Source: Typha latifolia (taxonomy: Eukaryota > Streptophyta > Magnoliopsida > Poales > Typhaceae). Taken from it: DNA of 64,000 nucleotides. The stretch spans positions 9,858,001 through 9,922,000 of the forward strand of contig CM034105.1 in assembly GCA_019914945.1 (NCBI GenBank), given 5' to 3'. The notes beneath the pieces are model-generated. The model was not told where the DNA came from, made no database searches, and saw only the letters and a program-made list of their open reading frames with translations. Positions 25,541 through 37,904 of the stretch are shown one piece after another. The translations under genes were made by a program, and so were the position numbers. Each line of letters starts with the position of its first letter. Positions within the stretch are counted from its first letter, which is position 1.

Positions 25541-26672
25541 ATCTAGGCTTGAGCCAAACTTCTCCCTCCTCCTTCCTCCCCCTCGATGTCCAACCTGAGC
25601 TTTCATCTACGGTTGAGGTTAATCCTCTGTCACTTCTCTCTCCTCACGCCAGCAATCAGCTATATCTAAAAGCTCCCTTTCCCACCTCATCTTATTCAAG
25701 ATACTAATCCATCTACCATAGCCCTCATAATCTCCCATTACCTTAACCATAGCATCCACGTCCATTCCGTCATCTCCTAATTTTTTGTCACCATTTTCTT
25801 CATAAATTTTGATATACTTGCCCAGTCGATGAGATTTCGATTGTTTTGGATTTTTAACTTCCATAGGAACAATATATTCAAATCTCAAATTATTCCAATA
25901 CTTGGATTGATCCTTACTACCTTTGAAAGTTACATATTTAGTTATGTCCAAATTAGCAACTTGGATAGACAATCATCGTTCTCAAGGTTGACCATAACAT
26001 AATCCTGCCTCTATTATTCAAAATTTGTATAAAGATTTCACAATAAAAATACCACTGTGTCCAAACCTCCACACTACTTTCTCGTTCCCTTTGGCCTCAT
26101 GATCACAGTTACCAAGAACATAATTTATCAACTGCTGTCCTCCCTCTAATAGTATCCTACTGTCCCTCAAATTTCAACTCCTCTTCTTAGGCCAAACATC
26201 ATGAACCAGAACTTCATCTGAAACAATATTGAATAGCTAAAAAAATCTAATAGCTAGAGAGTAGTCCAACCCAGATATCCTTCTAAAACTTGATTAGTTT
26301 GCCCTTATGAGTCTTCCAATTTATACTAGTCTTAAAAATTGCTCTAGATTGAAGTACTCTCCCTTTAAAAAGGAGAAATTCTACCAAAATTTGCCAGTTT
26401 AAAAGATTTCACCTTAATTTCTCTATAGTACCTTTGCATCACAATAGATGCCCATAATTGATTGCAGAATTTACAAACTCCACCACCATTTAACGAACAA
26501 TGAGCTATTAAAATTCTGTAAATTATTGATCCCCATTCCACCATATTACTTTTTCATACAAACATTGTCGGAATCAACCAAACCATATTCTTTTTTTATT
26601 TCTACAATGCCTTGCCACATAAAATTACTTCTTAGCTTATCTATTCTTTTACTCACCTAAACAAGCATATTA

Positions 26673-27550
26673 GAGCACTTCCAAGGGAAGGCTCCAAATA
26701 TAGAGTCAAAAATGGAGCAAGATATAATATATTTATTAAACGCAATGGGCTCCATATTTATTAAAATAATAATATAATATATTTATATTTATATTAGCTA
26801 TTTTAAATTACTTAATAGGTCATTTTAGTGTTATTATTTTTTAATAAAAAATATATGGTTATAAAATTCTCATCGAGATATTTAAAATAAGACTAATATT
26901 TAATAATTTTAGAAGTAATTTTAAATTACTAATTTTTTTAATTAAACGCATCAAAATTATATTACACGAAATAAACATCAAAATAAGTATTATATGTCAT
27001 TAACTAAGAATATCAAAATTACATTATATAAAATAAGTAGAAATTATGGTCGAGGCACGGGAATGAAGGAATATAAATTTTAATATAATTTTTATTTGAT
27101 GTACTTCATGTTTGATATATTTCATATCTGATATATTTTAATATTTAATATTTATATTGAAAAATAATTTTGAGTTATTATATTTTCGGACACATAATTT
27201 ATTAGACTCATTTTTATAAATAATAAAACATTTAAAATTTAAATTAACTCAAAAATAATTTAATTATTTTAAAGGTCTCAATGAGACCTTTCTAATGGTA
27301 TTATTTTTGTTAAAAACTAATTAGCAAAACTAATTATATACTCAGCTTAACTAAGTAGATTATTTAATAAATAATATAGATAGAATTAAAATTGTTGAAT
27401 GCAATAATTATTGGGCAAATTTGGTATTTTTAAAAAGGAAAAGACAAATGGAGCCGGGCTCTATTTTTTTTGGTGGGCCTCCAAATTTGGAGCTCCACTA
27501 TTGCTAGCTTCAAATTTGGAGCTAGCATTGGAGGCCGGTTAGAATTGCTC
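26673..27550. mobile_element. PIF/Harbinger-like non-autonomous element in the LINE
   Basis: Terminal inverted repeats gagcacttccaagggaaggc (left) and gagcaattctaaccggcct (right, reversed) are bounded by the 3-bp duplication TTA (26670-26672 and 27551-27553), the preferred Harbinger target. LINE coding motifs continue across the site. The 878-bp interior is AT-rich with no transposase. Confidence 0.82.
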
Positions 27551-28700
27551 TTAAAGAACGATAAGAAATATAATAAAACAACACTAAGCACAGAATTAAT
27601 CAAGAGTGATATAACCGCCATAGAAAGCAATTTTTGTTTCCAACCAGCCAGCTTCCTTTCAACCTTCTCAATCACAGGCATTCAGTCCTTATTTCTCAAC
27701 TTAATCAGCAGCTCCTTATCTTTACAATTCAAAAGAGCTGCTAATCCTTTCCCTTTGCTCTATTGTTTTCTAAATAAACTAGAAAACACATCTTGAAATT
27801 AATATTAAAACCAGATATTGCTCAAGGCCATAAAGCAAAAATTTTAGAATCATTATATCTTTGCAGTCAGCTCTCAGGACTAGCAAGGCATCATCAATAT
27901 ATTGTAAGTCGATGATCCCATTATCACAAAAATCATATCCCAATCCTGTAATTAAACTGTGCTGCTTTGCCTTATTTAGCATCCTATTCAGGCTTGCAAT
28001 CAACACAAAACGGTAAAGTGATAATGGGTCACCTTGCCTCAACCCTTTCTTGCATTTAAAATATTTCCCTCGTTTACCATTTAAGGTTACTACGGAAGAT
28101 CTAGTGGTGATAGATTTAATCATCCAATGAATATATTTTTTTGGAAAGCCCTGCAACTTGAGAACTTCTACTAAAAAATTCCATCTCACCTTATCATAGG
28201 CCTTCTCAAATCTAATTTCATCATAATGCCCTTATCATTTACTTTTTGATACCAAAAATTATTTCATAAGAACTAACCATGCTATCCAGAATGTATCTAC
28301 TTTCAATAAATGCACTTTGGTTGTCAATGTTTAACTCATCAATCACTTGACAAAGCCTGCTAGTGAGGGCTTTAGTAATCATCTTATAGCTATAGTTTAG
28401 CAAATTAATCAGCCTAAAGTTCTCAATTATGTTAGCTCCATTTCTTCTTAAGAATTAGACAGGTTATAGCATAATTCAGTCTATGCAGAAAATGATCTCC
28501 ATTATAGAAGGTTGTGAACAGATTCATAATCTTGTTCTTAATAGTGCCCTAGAAGTGATGAAAAAAATTTCATGCTAAAGCCATCGGGCCCCGGGGCTTT
28601 ATTTTCAATCATACCAAAAATAGCCTGATAAATTTCCTCCTCACTAAAGAAAACAACCAAAGCCTCAGCTTTGTCCATCCCTAATTTAATATATTCCTAG

Positions 28701-30675
28701 TGAAACACCCAAATCTTCAAATACACGTGTAAACTGTGTGGGTAAATCTCCCCACGCGATGCATCACATGACCTGTTAGTAATAGGTTTTCACAAGGCAC
28801 ATAGAAATATAGGTTCATACCATAAATAATCTTAAGCAATTATGAATCCGAATACAAGTTCCATAGGCCACAACAAGCCTTTGAGATACACATCCAAAAT
28901 ACAACTCTAATATCCAAAATACAACGCTAATCATAACACCCTCACAGGGCTCAATAAAACAAATAGAAATAGTCATAACTGAAACAAAGACGGCTACTCC
29001 TCGCTACCCCACCAAGAGGTGGTGAGCACACAACCCAACGAGTAGAATCCATACAATCTATAATAATAAAATCACATATGCATATCGAATGCATGCCTAT
29101 AGTTGCTAGCAATAACAATACGCTTGTTTAAATGACTTACTATGAGTTACTAAATCAATGCAATCAATAAATACTATACGTCACTATTCTGGAATATGTT
29201 AACTCCTAATTATATCAAGATAAGTCCACACAAGTATAAAGCTTGATACAATCTTTTATTCATACAAATCTCAATCATAGTGTTTACATGTTATGCTTAG
29301 AAATAAAAGAGTAGTTTAGTCATTTCATGCTCACCAAGGCATTAATCATGTTTTATCATAGCTCACCGAGCTATTCACTGCACAGTGTAGATATTCTCAA
29401 GAAAATCATCCATCACATAACCATCCATCATCTCATACATCTAAGAGAGATATATACACATTTAGCGATAATGCCATCCAAACATGCATGACGACACTGT
29501 ATGTGACCATCAAACCAAGGACCCCGATCGTGGGCCCATATCTCACTATCTCTTAATTATCACCGCCCTCAGTGGGAGAATCGAGAGCCCTCGGCTCATC
29601 AATGGACGCCCTAACCCTACGTCGTTGAGTATCGCTAGAGATATATCTCCGCCTCACAATCATATTTTTCTATCATCATAATCTAGTTTTGACTATGCAG
29701 TATAATTACCTGAATGCCACACAGGCTTCCGACCTTAAGTGTAGGTCGCTAATAATATAGTCATATATGATACACTCTACCCTTAACCCCGGGCTGAGTA
29801 AGTAGGGGCACTGCCTAGTTAGAACCCGACTACTAATGATAAGTGAAAGTGGTGTAGTTTCTATGAGTGTATAAGTCATGTTATAGTTGTCATGATCGTT
29901 ATATTCTATATTCACAACAGATATTTATGCAAGAGTTTATCATACATGATACATGTAGAGCATCGTTACACTAATGCATATGCTAACATTAACATTCCCA
30001 TAATATCATGATGAGTAAACTATCAATAACTGTACATGTCAAGATATATTATAGTACACTAGATGCATGTACTAATACTAACATTCTTACAGTGTCATGG
30101 ATGGTATAATAGCTGCAATTATATTATTCTAGACTTGTATAAACTCTAGTCGCTTGGGGGGTCTCCATAGTAGTCTAGTTTTCCTAAGCTAGTCGGCATA
30201 CGTAAGGTTAGTGAATTAATATAATTAATTATCTTATTAGGGAATTTAGGTTTAGGCATATACGTCAAGTGTCCCCTAGGGTGAGTTCTATGTCGTCCTA
30301 AAATTCACATTGTTTAGGTGATAATAATTTATCTTTAGGGGAGTGGTTAGGCTAATTAATCAAGTGGAATAGTGAAATGAGGCTATAGGGTCCAAATGAC
30401 CCCAAATGGGCCTACGTTGGGATGTTGGGTTGGGCCCAAGCCTAACCCAATTAGTAAGGAAGGCCTTGGTGGGCTGCAGTCCAATCGTAGCCCACCAAAG
30501 GGTTGGATTGGTGGGCTGCGGTTCGCAGCCCAGCAACATTGTGTTGGTGGGCTATGGTCTGCAGCCCACCAAAGTTGGGCTTAGTGGGCTGCGGATGGGT
30601 GGGAGTTAAATTGACCACATCTATTTTCTCTTCCCTTGCCTTTAGCTATCTAGAACACTGCTAACACTTTAGCTC
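28701..30675 (-). mobile_element. gypsy LTR material (family 4), outer part
   Basis: The left edge reads tgaaacaccc, the reverse complement of an LTR end (gggtgtttca). The block 29540-30080 is repeated at 32555-33110 (shared accgccctcag, gagccctcggctcatcaa and gagatatatc). The right part is rich in 'gggctgcggt' and 'cccacca' text (30400-30610). It is probably LTR of the adjacent minus-strand gypsy family or a close relative; no target duplication was found. Confidence 0.6.
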
Positions 30676-30678
30676 TTT

Positions 30679-31226
30679 ATTACGATCAGACCACATGGGT
30701 TAAGTTGAGTCAAATCAAGTCAAATCAAGTTAGTCAGTTAGTTTTATCTTATTATTTTAAATTTCAAATAATTGGATAATCTACATGTGAATCTGATCCA
30801 CTAGGAATTTTTACTCTTATAAATAGGAGTAGACATGTGTTGATAATTATCATTGAATGAATATGAGTTTAGCTAAGTTAATATTTTCATCCTTATCTTT
30901 TATCGTAGTCGTCAGATCGCTTTAATCTTTCTAGTAGTAAATCATAATCGTAGAAGCATTTCGATCTTCCAAACCCTAACCATCTTCCTCCACTAGAAGC
31001 CACCCAACCTTCTGGCTGTCCACCACCCTCTGACGACCGCTGCAATGTCGGATATTTACTATTATGCCCATTTTGATGTTTCTTCACTATTTCATTTATA
31101 ACTTTTCATCTAGACGTCAAATTCTCATGAAACTCAATCTATTAGAACCCTAACTTCTGAGTCTACCTTCATATAAATTTTCACAATTTTCTTACCTCTA
31201 GATCATTCCAGATATGATTCGTAATA
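30679..31226 (+). mobile_element. 5' LTR of a gag-only gypsy relative (family 1)
   Basis: Matches the LTR at 36-602 throughout: the tagt-gagtca start, 'aaataggagtagacatgtgttgat', 'ccaaaccctaaccatcttcctcca' and the end gattcgtaata. It is followed immediately by a primer-binding site. Confidence 0.82.
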
Positions 31227-31227
31227 T

Positions 31228-31240
31228 TGGTATTAAAGCC
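31228..31240 (+). other. primer-binding site (initiator Met tRNA type)
   Basis: tggtattaaagcc, two mismatches from TGGTATCAGAGCC, lies directly after the LTR end, as expected for plant gypsy and copia elements primed by initiator methionine tRNA. Confidence 0.7.
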
Positions 31241-31279
31241 GACGTTCCTTAGATAATGGTTATTATGTGATCCAAGACA

Positions 31280-32520
31280 AACGAGGAATGAGCAACCATG
31301 GAGGACCAAGAACTCATCTATGTTCCTATGGGAGTTTCTCCAATGCCCCTCCACCACTAGCAACTATTAACAACGAGCCGCCAGCATGGGTAAAAGCATT
31401 TTTTAAAGAACTTTTGGCCGAGTCAAAAAAGAACTTGAAGGAGATCTAAACCACCCTCAAGGATGTGATCTAAGTCTTGGCAGAGGCCCTACTGGCCACC
31501 CTCCACCAACTTGCGCCGCTGGCCATGATAGAATCCAGCTAGATGCAGCTAGAAAACTCCACCTATGAGGGAGGTGGAGAGGAGCCCCAAACCGCTACCT
31601 TAACCCCTCCTCCAACCGCGGTGGAGATTCCTCCACCACCATAGTCCTAGGCTGCCACCATAGCGACGTCAGAGAAGCCCTTAGTGATGGCCCCAATGTT
31701 ATCTTTCTCAGCCACGGTGGAAGCTAGGGCCGAAAACTGTACCCGCCAGTGGCTATCTAGTCGCTTTTGGCCCCCTCCCCCACATACGGTATCTTCCACA
31801 GGACCTCTGCACTTGAGCCAAGCCGACGACAATCGTAATAGGAGGCTGAAAGAGCATAGTTGATGACCCTCCTCATTGCAGCAAAACCGCGATAGGTGGC
31901 CGCAGATCCGGCGTTCCAGTGACCACCGACATCCATGATCGACTCCCACTAGTCGACTGCAAGACCGTGGTGGCCACCATAGCCGTCGGCGACCACTGCA
32001 TGGCCAAACTAGACGGCCATGCTCGCGGCGATATTGCCCAAGCGAAGCCACATCGGGGTGGCTTCCACAGGCCTCACCACCACTAGGGCCCCAAGTAGTG
32101 GGACTACGGCCACCAACCGTAGCCATCGGGGTTGGGGGACTCGTCGATGAGGCTCCATGGCCGCCGTTGCAACCACCTAAGCCCGATCTTGATATTTGGC
32201 TTCCACCATCGCTCATCGCCGCAAGGACCACTGGGAGGTCGACTGCCGGCAACACAAAACCTTGCCCAGTCGCCGCAGGTGCTTATGCAACCCACAACGG
32301 TGCCCCTAGGCCAAAATCCAATTTTAGCCCTTGGGTTAGGTTTTAGGGTATTGAGTGGGAGGGATGAAGTGCATGTATCTCGAGGTGTGCTAAATTTTTG
32401 CCATCCCGTTCAGTCAACTTGTTCGAACTAGTTGGGAGGTTATGAGCACGAATTGGAGCTCGAGGACAACTAGTGGAATGAATATGTGGGCCTGCGCTAT
32501 GGGAGTACGTCATATCTGCA
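31280..32520 (+). pseudogene. decayed gag-like region of a short non-autonomous gypsy element
   Basis: After the primer site, frames with stops encode an N-terminal gag-like stretch (PPAWVKAFFKELLAESKKNL, about 31370-31440), then Pro/Ala-rich and His/Arg-rich sequence to about 32340. No RT or integrase occurs before foreign LTR sequence resumes near 32555. 32180-32400 recurs in reverse orientation at about 63170-63420, so this gag-only structure exists in at least two copies. Confidence 0.55.
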
Positions 32521-32554
32521 TGCAGACCAGTGGGCCTACGAGCATGACATAAGC

Positions 32555-33487
32555 CAATATCTCACTCTCTCTAAATCATCACCGCCCTCAGCAGGAAAAT
32601 CGAGAGCCCTCGGCTCATCAACAGATGCCTAACCCTACGTCGTCGGGTACTACTAGAGATATATCCCCTCCTCACAATCATCTTCTTCTATCATCATAAT
32701 CTAGTCCTGACTATGCAGTATAATTACCTGAATGCCACACAGGCTCCCGACTTGAGGTGTAGGCTGCTAATAGTATAGTCATATAAGATACACTCTATCA
32801 TTAACCTTGGGCTGAATGAGTAAGGATATTGCCTAGTCAGAACCTGACTACTAATGATATGTGGAAGTGGTGCAGTGTCTATGAGTGTATAAGGCATGTC
32901 ATAGCCATCATGATCGTTACATTCTATATTCACAACATATATTTATGTAAGGGTATATCATACAGGATATATGTAGAGTATCGTTACATTAATGCCTATG
33001 CTAACATTAATTTTCTTATAATATCATGATAAGTAAATTATCAATAACTGCACATGTCAAGATATATCATGGTACACTAGATTCATGTATTAATACCGAC
33101 ATTTCCTATAATGTCATGACATACGGGACATTTCCTATCTCCCCCATCTCTTTCAAGGGAGGGAGACATACCGGAAAAGGGAAAGCCCATGCGGTTGCGG
33201 TGCCGGTGGCGCAGGCTCGAGGCCAGCAGCACAGCCACGAGGCCGGTAGCGCAGCACGAGGCCGATAGGCAAGAAAAAGGGAAGGAAAAGAAAGAGGGGA
33301 GGAGGTAGCAAGGTGGAGAGGAAAATGGGGGTTGGGATGGCTACGGTGAGGGGAAGAAGAAGATTAATGGAGGTGGGGAGGGTGGCATAGAAGAAAGGAG
33401 AAAAGAGGACGGGGGGAAGGTGATAATGTCTAACGCATGTGCTCGGCGCATGCGTCAGGTTTTTTTTTTAAAATTGGGGTGTTATAA
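32555..33487 (-). mobile_element. 3' LTR start of the minus-strand gypsy element (family 4)
   Basis: The right edge ggggtgttataac lies directly after the pol end and the conserved post-pol text (gaggacgaaattt, reversed). On the minus strand the LTR therefore begins around 33487. 32555-33110 duplicates 29540-30080. A gag-only element separates the two blocks. Confidence 0.65.
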
Positions 33488-33521
33488 CTATCCCCAGCAA
33501 CAATAAATTTCGTCCTCGAAA

Positions 33522-34274
33522 TTACGCACCTGAGTCGATAAATAAATAAGGGTAAGTAGACTGAATCTTCTCCTCAGGCTCCCATGTAGCTTCCTCTACT
33601 CTATGGTGCCACCAAAGAACCTTGACCAAATGTACGACTCTTCTTCGGAGCATTTTCACACATCTGTCAATGATCCACACTGGTTGCCCTTCATAGGACA
33701 AGTCCTTCCTCAGCTGGATAGGTTCTTCCCTCAGAATATGTGACGGGTCATACAGAAACTTTCTCAACACCGACACATGGAACACATTATGAATCTTAGA
33801 CAGCTTCGATGGCAAATCCACCTGGTAAGCAACCGGTCCTATTCGTGCCAAGATCTCATAAGGGCCTATATATCGAGGGCTCAACTTGCCCTTCTTCCCA
33901 AATTGAACTACCCTTTTCCATGGGGAGACTTTGAGGAAGACTTTGTCCCCGACTTGAAACTCCAGATCTCGACGTCGACGGTCAGCATAGCTCTTCTGTC
34001 GACTTTGGGCAACCTGCAAATATTCCCGTACCTTTCGCACCTTGTCCACGGTCTCCTGGATCAGCTCTAAGCTCTCTATCTTCCGTTCTCCCACTTCGTC
34101 CCAACTGACAGATGTCCGACATTTTTGTCCATATAAAGCTTCATAGGGGGGCATCCCAATGCTGGAGTGATGACTATTATTATAGACGAACTCAATTAGG
34201 GGAAGGTGTCGGTCCCAACTGAGTCCGAAGTCTGCAACTGAAGCACGTAACATGCCCTCTAAAGTCTGGATCAT
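33522..34274 (-). pseudogene. gypsy integrase C-terminal part with chromodomain
   Basis: An uninterrupted 250-codon frame: end of the integrase core (YNNSHHSSIGMPPYEALYG), the GPY/F-type region (LSPRYIGPYEILARIGPVAY) and a C-terminal chromodomain (VLWWHHRVEEATWEPEEKIQ). The chromodomain and the following LTR place it among chromoviruses, close to the Tekay/Del type. It is downstream of 34349-34755 in the same pol, but frameshifts separate them. Confidence 0.9.
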
Positions 34275-34348
34275 CTACTAACGTCAGTCTAAGGATGATA
34301 GGCAGTGCTGAATTGCAATTTGGTACCGAGTGACTTGGCAAAATGATG

Positions 34349-34755
34349 TCACAGCCTAGAAGTGAACCTGGGGTCACGGTCAGAAGTTATAGAAACTGGT
34401 GCCCCATGGCGAGCAAAGATCTCATCCCGAAATAAAGTGGCTCGATGATCCATAGAATCAGTGGTACTGACTAGGAGGAAGTGAGCCGACTTGGTCAAAC
34501 GATCCACAAACACCCATATAGAGTCCTTTTTCTTCAAGGTCTTCAGTAGACCCACCACAAAGACCATAGTGATATGTCCCACTTCCACTCAGGAATAGGT
34601 AAGGGCCTGAGGGTCCCAGCCGGCTTCTGATGTTCAATCTTGACCTGCTGACAAATGATGCGTCGAGCTACAAATTCTGCAATGCTCTTCTTCAGTCCTG
34701 GCCACCAGAAGTATATACGAACATCATGGTACATCTTCGTCTCCCTAGGGTGCAC
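34349..34755 (-). pseudogene. gypsy integrase N-terminal and core fragments
   Basis: Two frames: 34755-34543 has the zinc-binding end (YFWWPGLKKSIAEFV; the CxxC pair is degraded, with Arg replacing the first Cys). 34588-34349 has the core with the catalytic Asp region (WVFVDRLTKSAHFLLV) and the second-Asp block (TSDRDPRF). A frame change between them shows decay. Confidence 0.88.
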
Positions 34756-35037
34756 AGTGTAAAAAGCCTAGTGAGCTTCTTCCAAAATCTCCCGACAGAG
34801 TTTGCCCACGTTAGGTACACAGAATCTATCTCCAAACTTTAGGGTTCCCAATCCATCAAACCCTTTTTACTTGAGTCTCGAACTTGCTGGAGGACTTGTA
34901 GTAAATGTGGGTCTTCTACCTATTGTGATCCTCTCCGCTAGAGTCGGCCTCACAGTTAACCGGGGCCAGAGTCCAGCACCCACATCTTTGGCTATGATGT
35001 GCATGTCCATCTTCTGCAGATCTCGCAAGATGTCCTG

Positions 35038-35388
35038 CTACTGAGTAATCAAACTAGCCAAATTTCCCATCAACTTCCTACTCAAGGCATCAGCCACCAC
35101 ATTTGCCTTCCCAAGGTGGTAGTTAATAGTGCAGTCATAATCATTCACCAACTCAAGCCACCTGCGCTGTCTCATGTTCAACTCCCTCTGCGTGAATAGG
35201 TACTTCAAACTCTTGTGGTCAGTGAAAATCCCGCACTTCTCCCCGTAGAGATAATGCCTCCAAATCTTCAGAGCGAACACTACCGCTACTAGCTCCAAGT
35301 CGTGGGTAGGGTAGTTTCGCTCATGATTCTTGAGCTGCCTAGATGCATAAGCGACAACTTCGCCCTCCTGCATTAGAACATAGCCCAA
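35038..35388 (-). pseudogene. gypsy RNase H fragment
   Basis: Shows [20 protein letters not shown], the [11 protein letters not shown] motif and the [14 protein letters not shown] terminus typical of Ty3/gypsy RNase H. Stops on the upstream side separate it from the RT frame. Confidence 0.9.
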
Positions 35389-35415
35389 ACCCGAGTATGA
35401 AGCATCACAGTAGAC

Positions 35416-36497
35416 CTAGTAGCCCCCTCCACTATGAGGAACTATAAGGATGGGTGTAGATGTAAATCTCATCTTCAGCTCTTGGAAGCTCTCCTCACAA
35501 TCAACTGTCCATACAAAACACTGATCCTTTCGGGTCAGCCTTGTAAGGGGATTGGCAATTTTTGAAAATCCTTCCACAAAATATTGGTAGTACCCGGCCA
35601 ATCCCAGGAAACTACGGACCTCCGAAATGGTACTCGGTTGCCTCCAATTGAGTACAGTAGTGATCTTGGATTGATCAACGCGTATGCCCTCTCCCGAGAC
35701 CACATGCCCAAGGAACACCACTTCCTCCAGCCAAAATTCAGACTTGGAGAATTTAGCAAATAACTTTTCTCTCCTTAGCACCTGTAGTACCAGCCGAAGA
35801 TGCTCTTCATGCTCCTGTTCTGAGGCTGAGTAAATCAAGATATCATCAATAAATACCACTACGAACTGATCCAAGAAAGGGCGAAAGATTCAGTTCATCA
35901 AGTCAATGAAGATAGCTGGTGCATTGGTCAAGCCGAAAGGCATAACTAGGAACTCATACAACCTGTACCGGGTATGAAAAGTGGCTTTTATGACATCCGC
36001 TTCCCTAATCCTCAATTGATGATACCTAGATCTTAGATCAATCTTTGAGAAGACGCGCACTCCACACAATTGATCAAACAGGTCTCAATGCGAGGCAAGG
36101 GGTACTTGTTGTTCACAGTCAGCTGGTTCAATTGCCGATAATCAATGCAAAGGCGGAGGGTACCATCCTTCTTCTTCACAAACAAGACTAGAGTGCCCCA
36201 AGGGGATGAGCTAGGCCAGATGAGTCCCCTACTTAGCAAGTCATCAATCTGCTCTCTCAATTCTTCTATTTCCTTCTGAGCCATACGGTAAGGTGCCTTG
36301 GAGACTGGTCCTGTCCCTGGAATTAGGTCGATGGTGAACTCAACTCTCCGTCCTGAAGGAAGCCCCTGAATGTCCTTAGGAAAAATATCTGGGAACTCCC
36401 ATACCACAGGTAAGTCAGTCAGGGTTTGGGTCCCAGCTGACTCGATGAACATGATTGCCACCAATTGTGAACGATCCACCTGTCGATCCTTACACAA
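35416..36497 (-). pseudogene. gypsy reverse transcriptase
   Basis: 36497-36033 covers RT motifs from [10 protein letters not shown] through the [11 protein letters not shown] box. A frameshift lies near 36033, and a stop occurs in the conserved region around 35890. 35874-35416 continues with the catalytic [10 protein letters not shown] box, the thumb ([14 protein letters not shown]) and the connection domain. Order and strand agree with the flanking protease, RNase H and integrase. Confidence 0.92.
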
Positions 36498-36605
36498 TCG
36501 ACACTCAATGTCATCATTAAGCTACAAGATAACCTCCTTGCTGTAACAGTTAATATTGGCATGGTAGGTGGCTAACCAATCCATCTCCAAGATTAGATTA
36601 AAGTC

Positions 36606-36851
36606 CTACATCTCGAGGGGTAGGAGGTCCGCCTTGAAATCCCACTCGCCAAAAGTCAAGGTGCAAGATCGATAAACATGGGGAACTTCCAAAAAGTCAC
36701 CAAGTGAGGTGGCTATGACCAAGGGTTCAACAAGAGGTCCCGGCGCCACATCCGCATATTCTAGGAAAGATGTAGAAATAAAAGAATGGGTGGCCCCAGG
36801 GTCAAATAAAATCCTAGCGGTGTGTGCAAATAATGTCATAGTACCTGCCAT
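36606..36851 (-). pseudogene. gypsy aspartic protease fragment
   Basis: Contains the active-site block ILFDPGATHSFIS, with Pro in place of Ser/Thr but the Asp kept. It lies between gag and RT as in Ty3/gypsy pol. Confidence 0.85.
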
Positions 36852-36985
36852 TGCGTATATAAGTCTTAACTAAAATAGGAAAAACATATTTTTTCATAAT
36901 ATGCAAATTTGCACAGGATTAGGGAGGATCTAATATTATGTATGAGTAGGACATACGTAAAACTTAAATAATATGATTAATTTAC

Positions 36986-37900
36986 TCAGTTACATGTGGC
37001 CACCTCATTGGATGCTTCAGCATCCTGCAGGGTCATAGCAAAAACTCGGCCGGTACGTCCGCCCCGCCCTTTGCTAGGAGGTCTTGATCGTGGGCTACCG
37101 CGACCCCTACTCGCAGCAGTACTTACTCCCAATGCTCTAGATATAGTACGCGTGGTAGGAGTGGCTAGCGCTCTAACCAACAGGGGGCACTACGTGCAAA
37201 CATGCCCAAACTCTCCACATTGGAAACAGGTAATGCGAGCACTGAGGCAGTCTCCACATGCCCAGACTCTCCCTCTTAGAAACATGCCCAGACTCTCCAC
37301 ATTGGAAATAGGTAATGCAAGCACTGAGGCAGTCTCCAAAATAGGTCCGACTCTCAGAGGTAGACGATCGTACAAAACCACTACTGCCCGAACTGCTTGA
37401 AACTGTTGTTGACCTCCCACCACTAATAGAAGGTCGAGCCCTACTCGACCCGCCTGAACCTTAAGGGCTGGGTCTACTCAGGGTAGCACTAGAACCTGCG
37501 CCACCAGCATAGGGGTGACACCTCGATCGCAGGAAGGTCCCACCAGAATGACCTCCATGCGGACGCCCATCAAAGCGGCCGGTATGACCCGCTACCTGCT
37601 CTTGATGCTATGAGCGCTCCTCAAAGTAGGTCCCTCTCCGCTATCCCTGCATTCTCTACCAGCTCTGCTAGGTCAGGTTCTTCACCATGTTCACTTGCTT
37701 ACGGATCTCGATCCGGAGGCCCATCTTGAACTAGTAAGCTCTAGCAGCATCATCAGATATGACTCTAGGGCAAAAGCGGGATAAGGCATTGAATCTGTCC
37801 TCATACTGTGCCACTGTCATATTCCCCTACCTCAACTGGGTAAACTCCCTCATTAGCTCAAAACGTAGCGATGCAGGGAAATATTGCGTGGAGGACTTCC
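36986..37900 (-). pseudogene. gypsy gag with duplicated zinc-knuckle region
   Basis: Minus strand, many stops. About 37880-37700 carries the retrotransposon gag motif (GNMTVAQYEDRFNALSRFCP). A knuckle reading CFQCGEFGHVCT lies at about 37190-37225, with the last Cys just past a stop. A diverged second copy lies about 82 bp away at 37283-37340. Confidence 0.8.
37199..37345. repeat. tandem 82-bp duplication around the gag zinc knuckle
   Basis: catgcccaaactctccacat at 37201 recurs as catgcccagactctccacat at 37283, with the following 'ggtaatgc-agcactgaggca' also duplicated. A partial third copy starts near 37257. Confidence 0.85.
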
Positions 37901-37904
37901 ACCA

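Larger units (their letters stand above)
24640..28690 (-). pseudogene. decayed L1-type LINE (RT and zinc-binding domain)
   Basis: Reading on the minus strand, about 28650-28560 carries the pre-RT motif APGPDGF. 28189-27779 encodes RT core motifs (GLRQGDPLS; QYIDDALL, the catalytic xxDD box). 27681-27555 gives the conserved ERKLAGWKQKLLSMA and SVLSVVLLYFLSFF region. 26640-26450 resumes with FMWQG and VKWWW motifs. 25060-24870 holds the RVT zinc-binding start (KVRAFLWLVCNNRVLTRDNL). Many stops and frameshifts make it non-functional, and no endonuclease domain is seen. It is interrupted by a Harbinger-like element (26673-27550) and probably by 25080-25540. Confidence 0.85.

Noticed and set aside
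31647..32255. 202-codon minus-strand frame in the gag-only element
   Set aside because: It is antisense to the gag-like region, GC-rich, and has no recognised domain; the sense strand follows LTR and primer site.
34999..35199. Plus-strand frames opposite gypsy pol (also 33777-34070, 34630-35044)
   Set aside because: They are shadows of the conserved minus-strand polyprotein.
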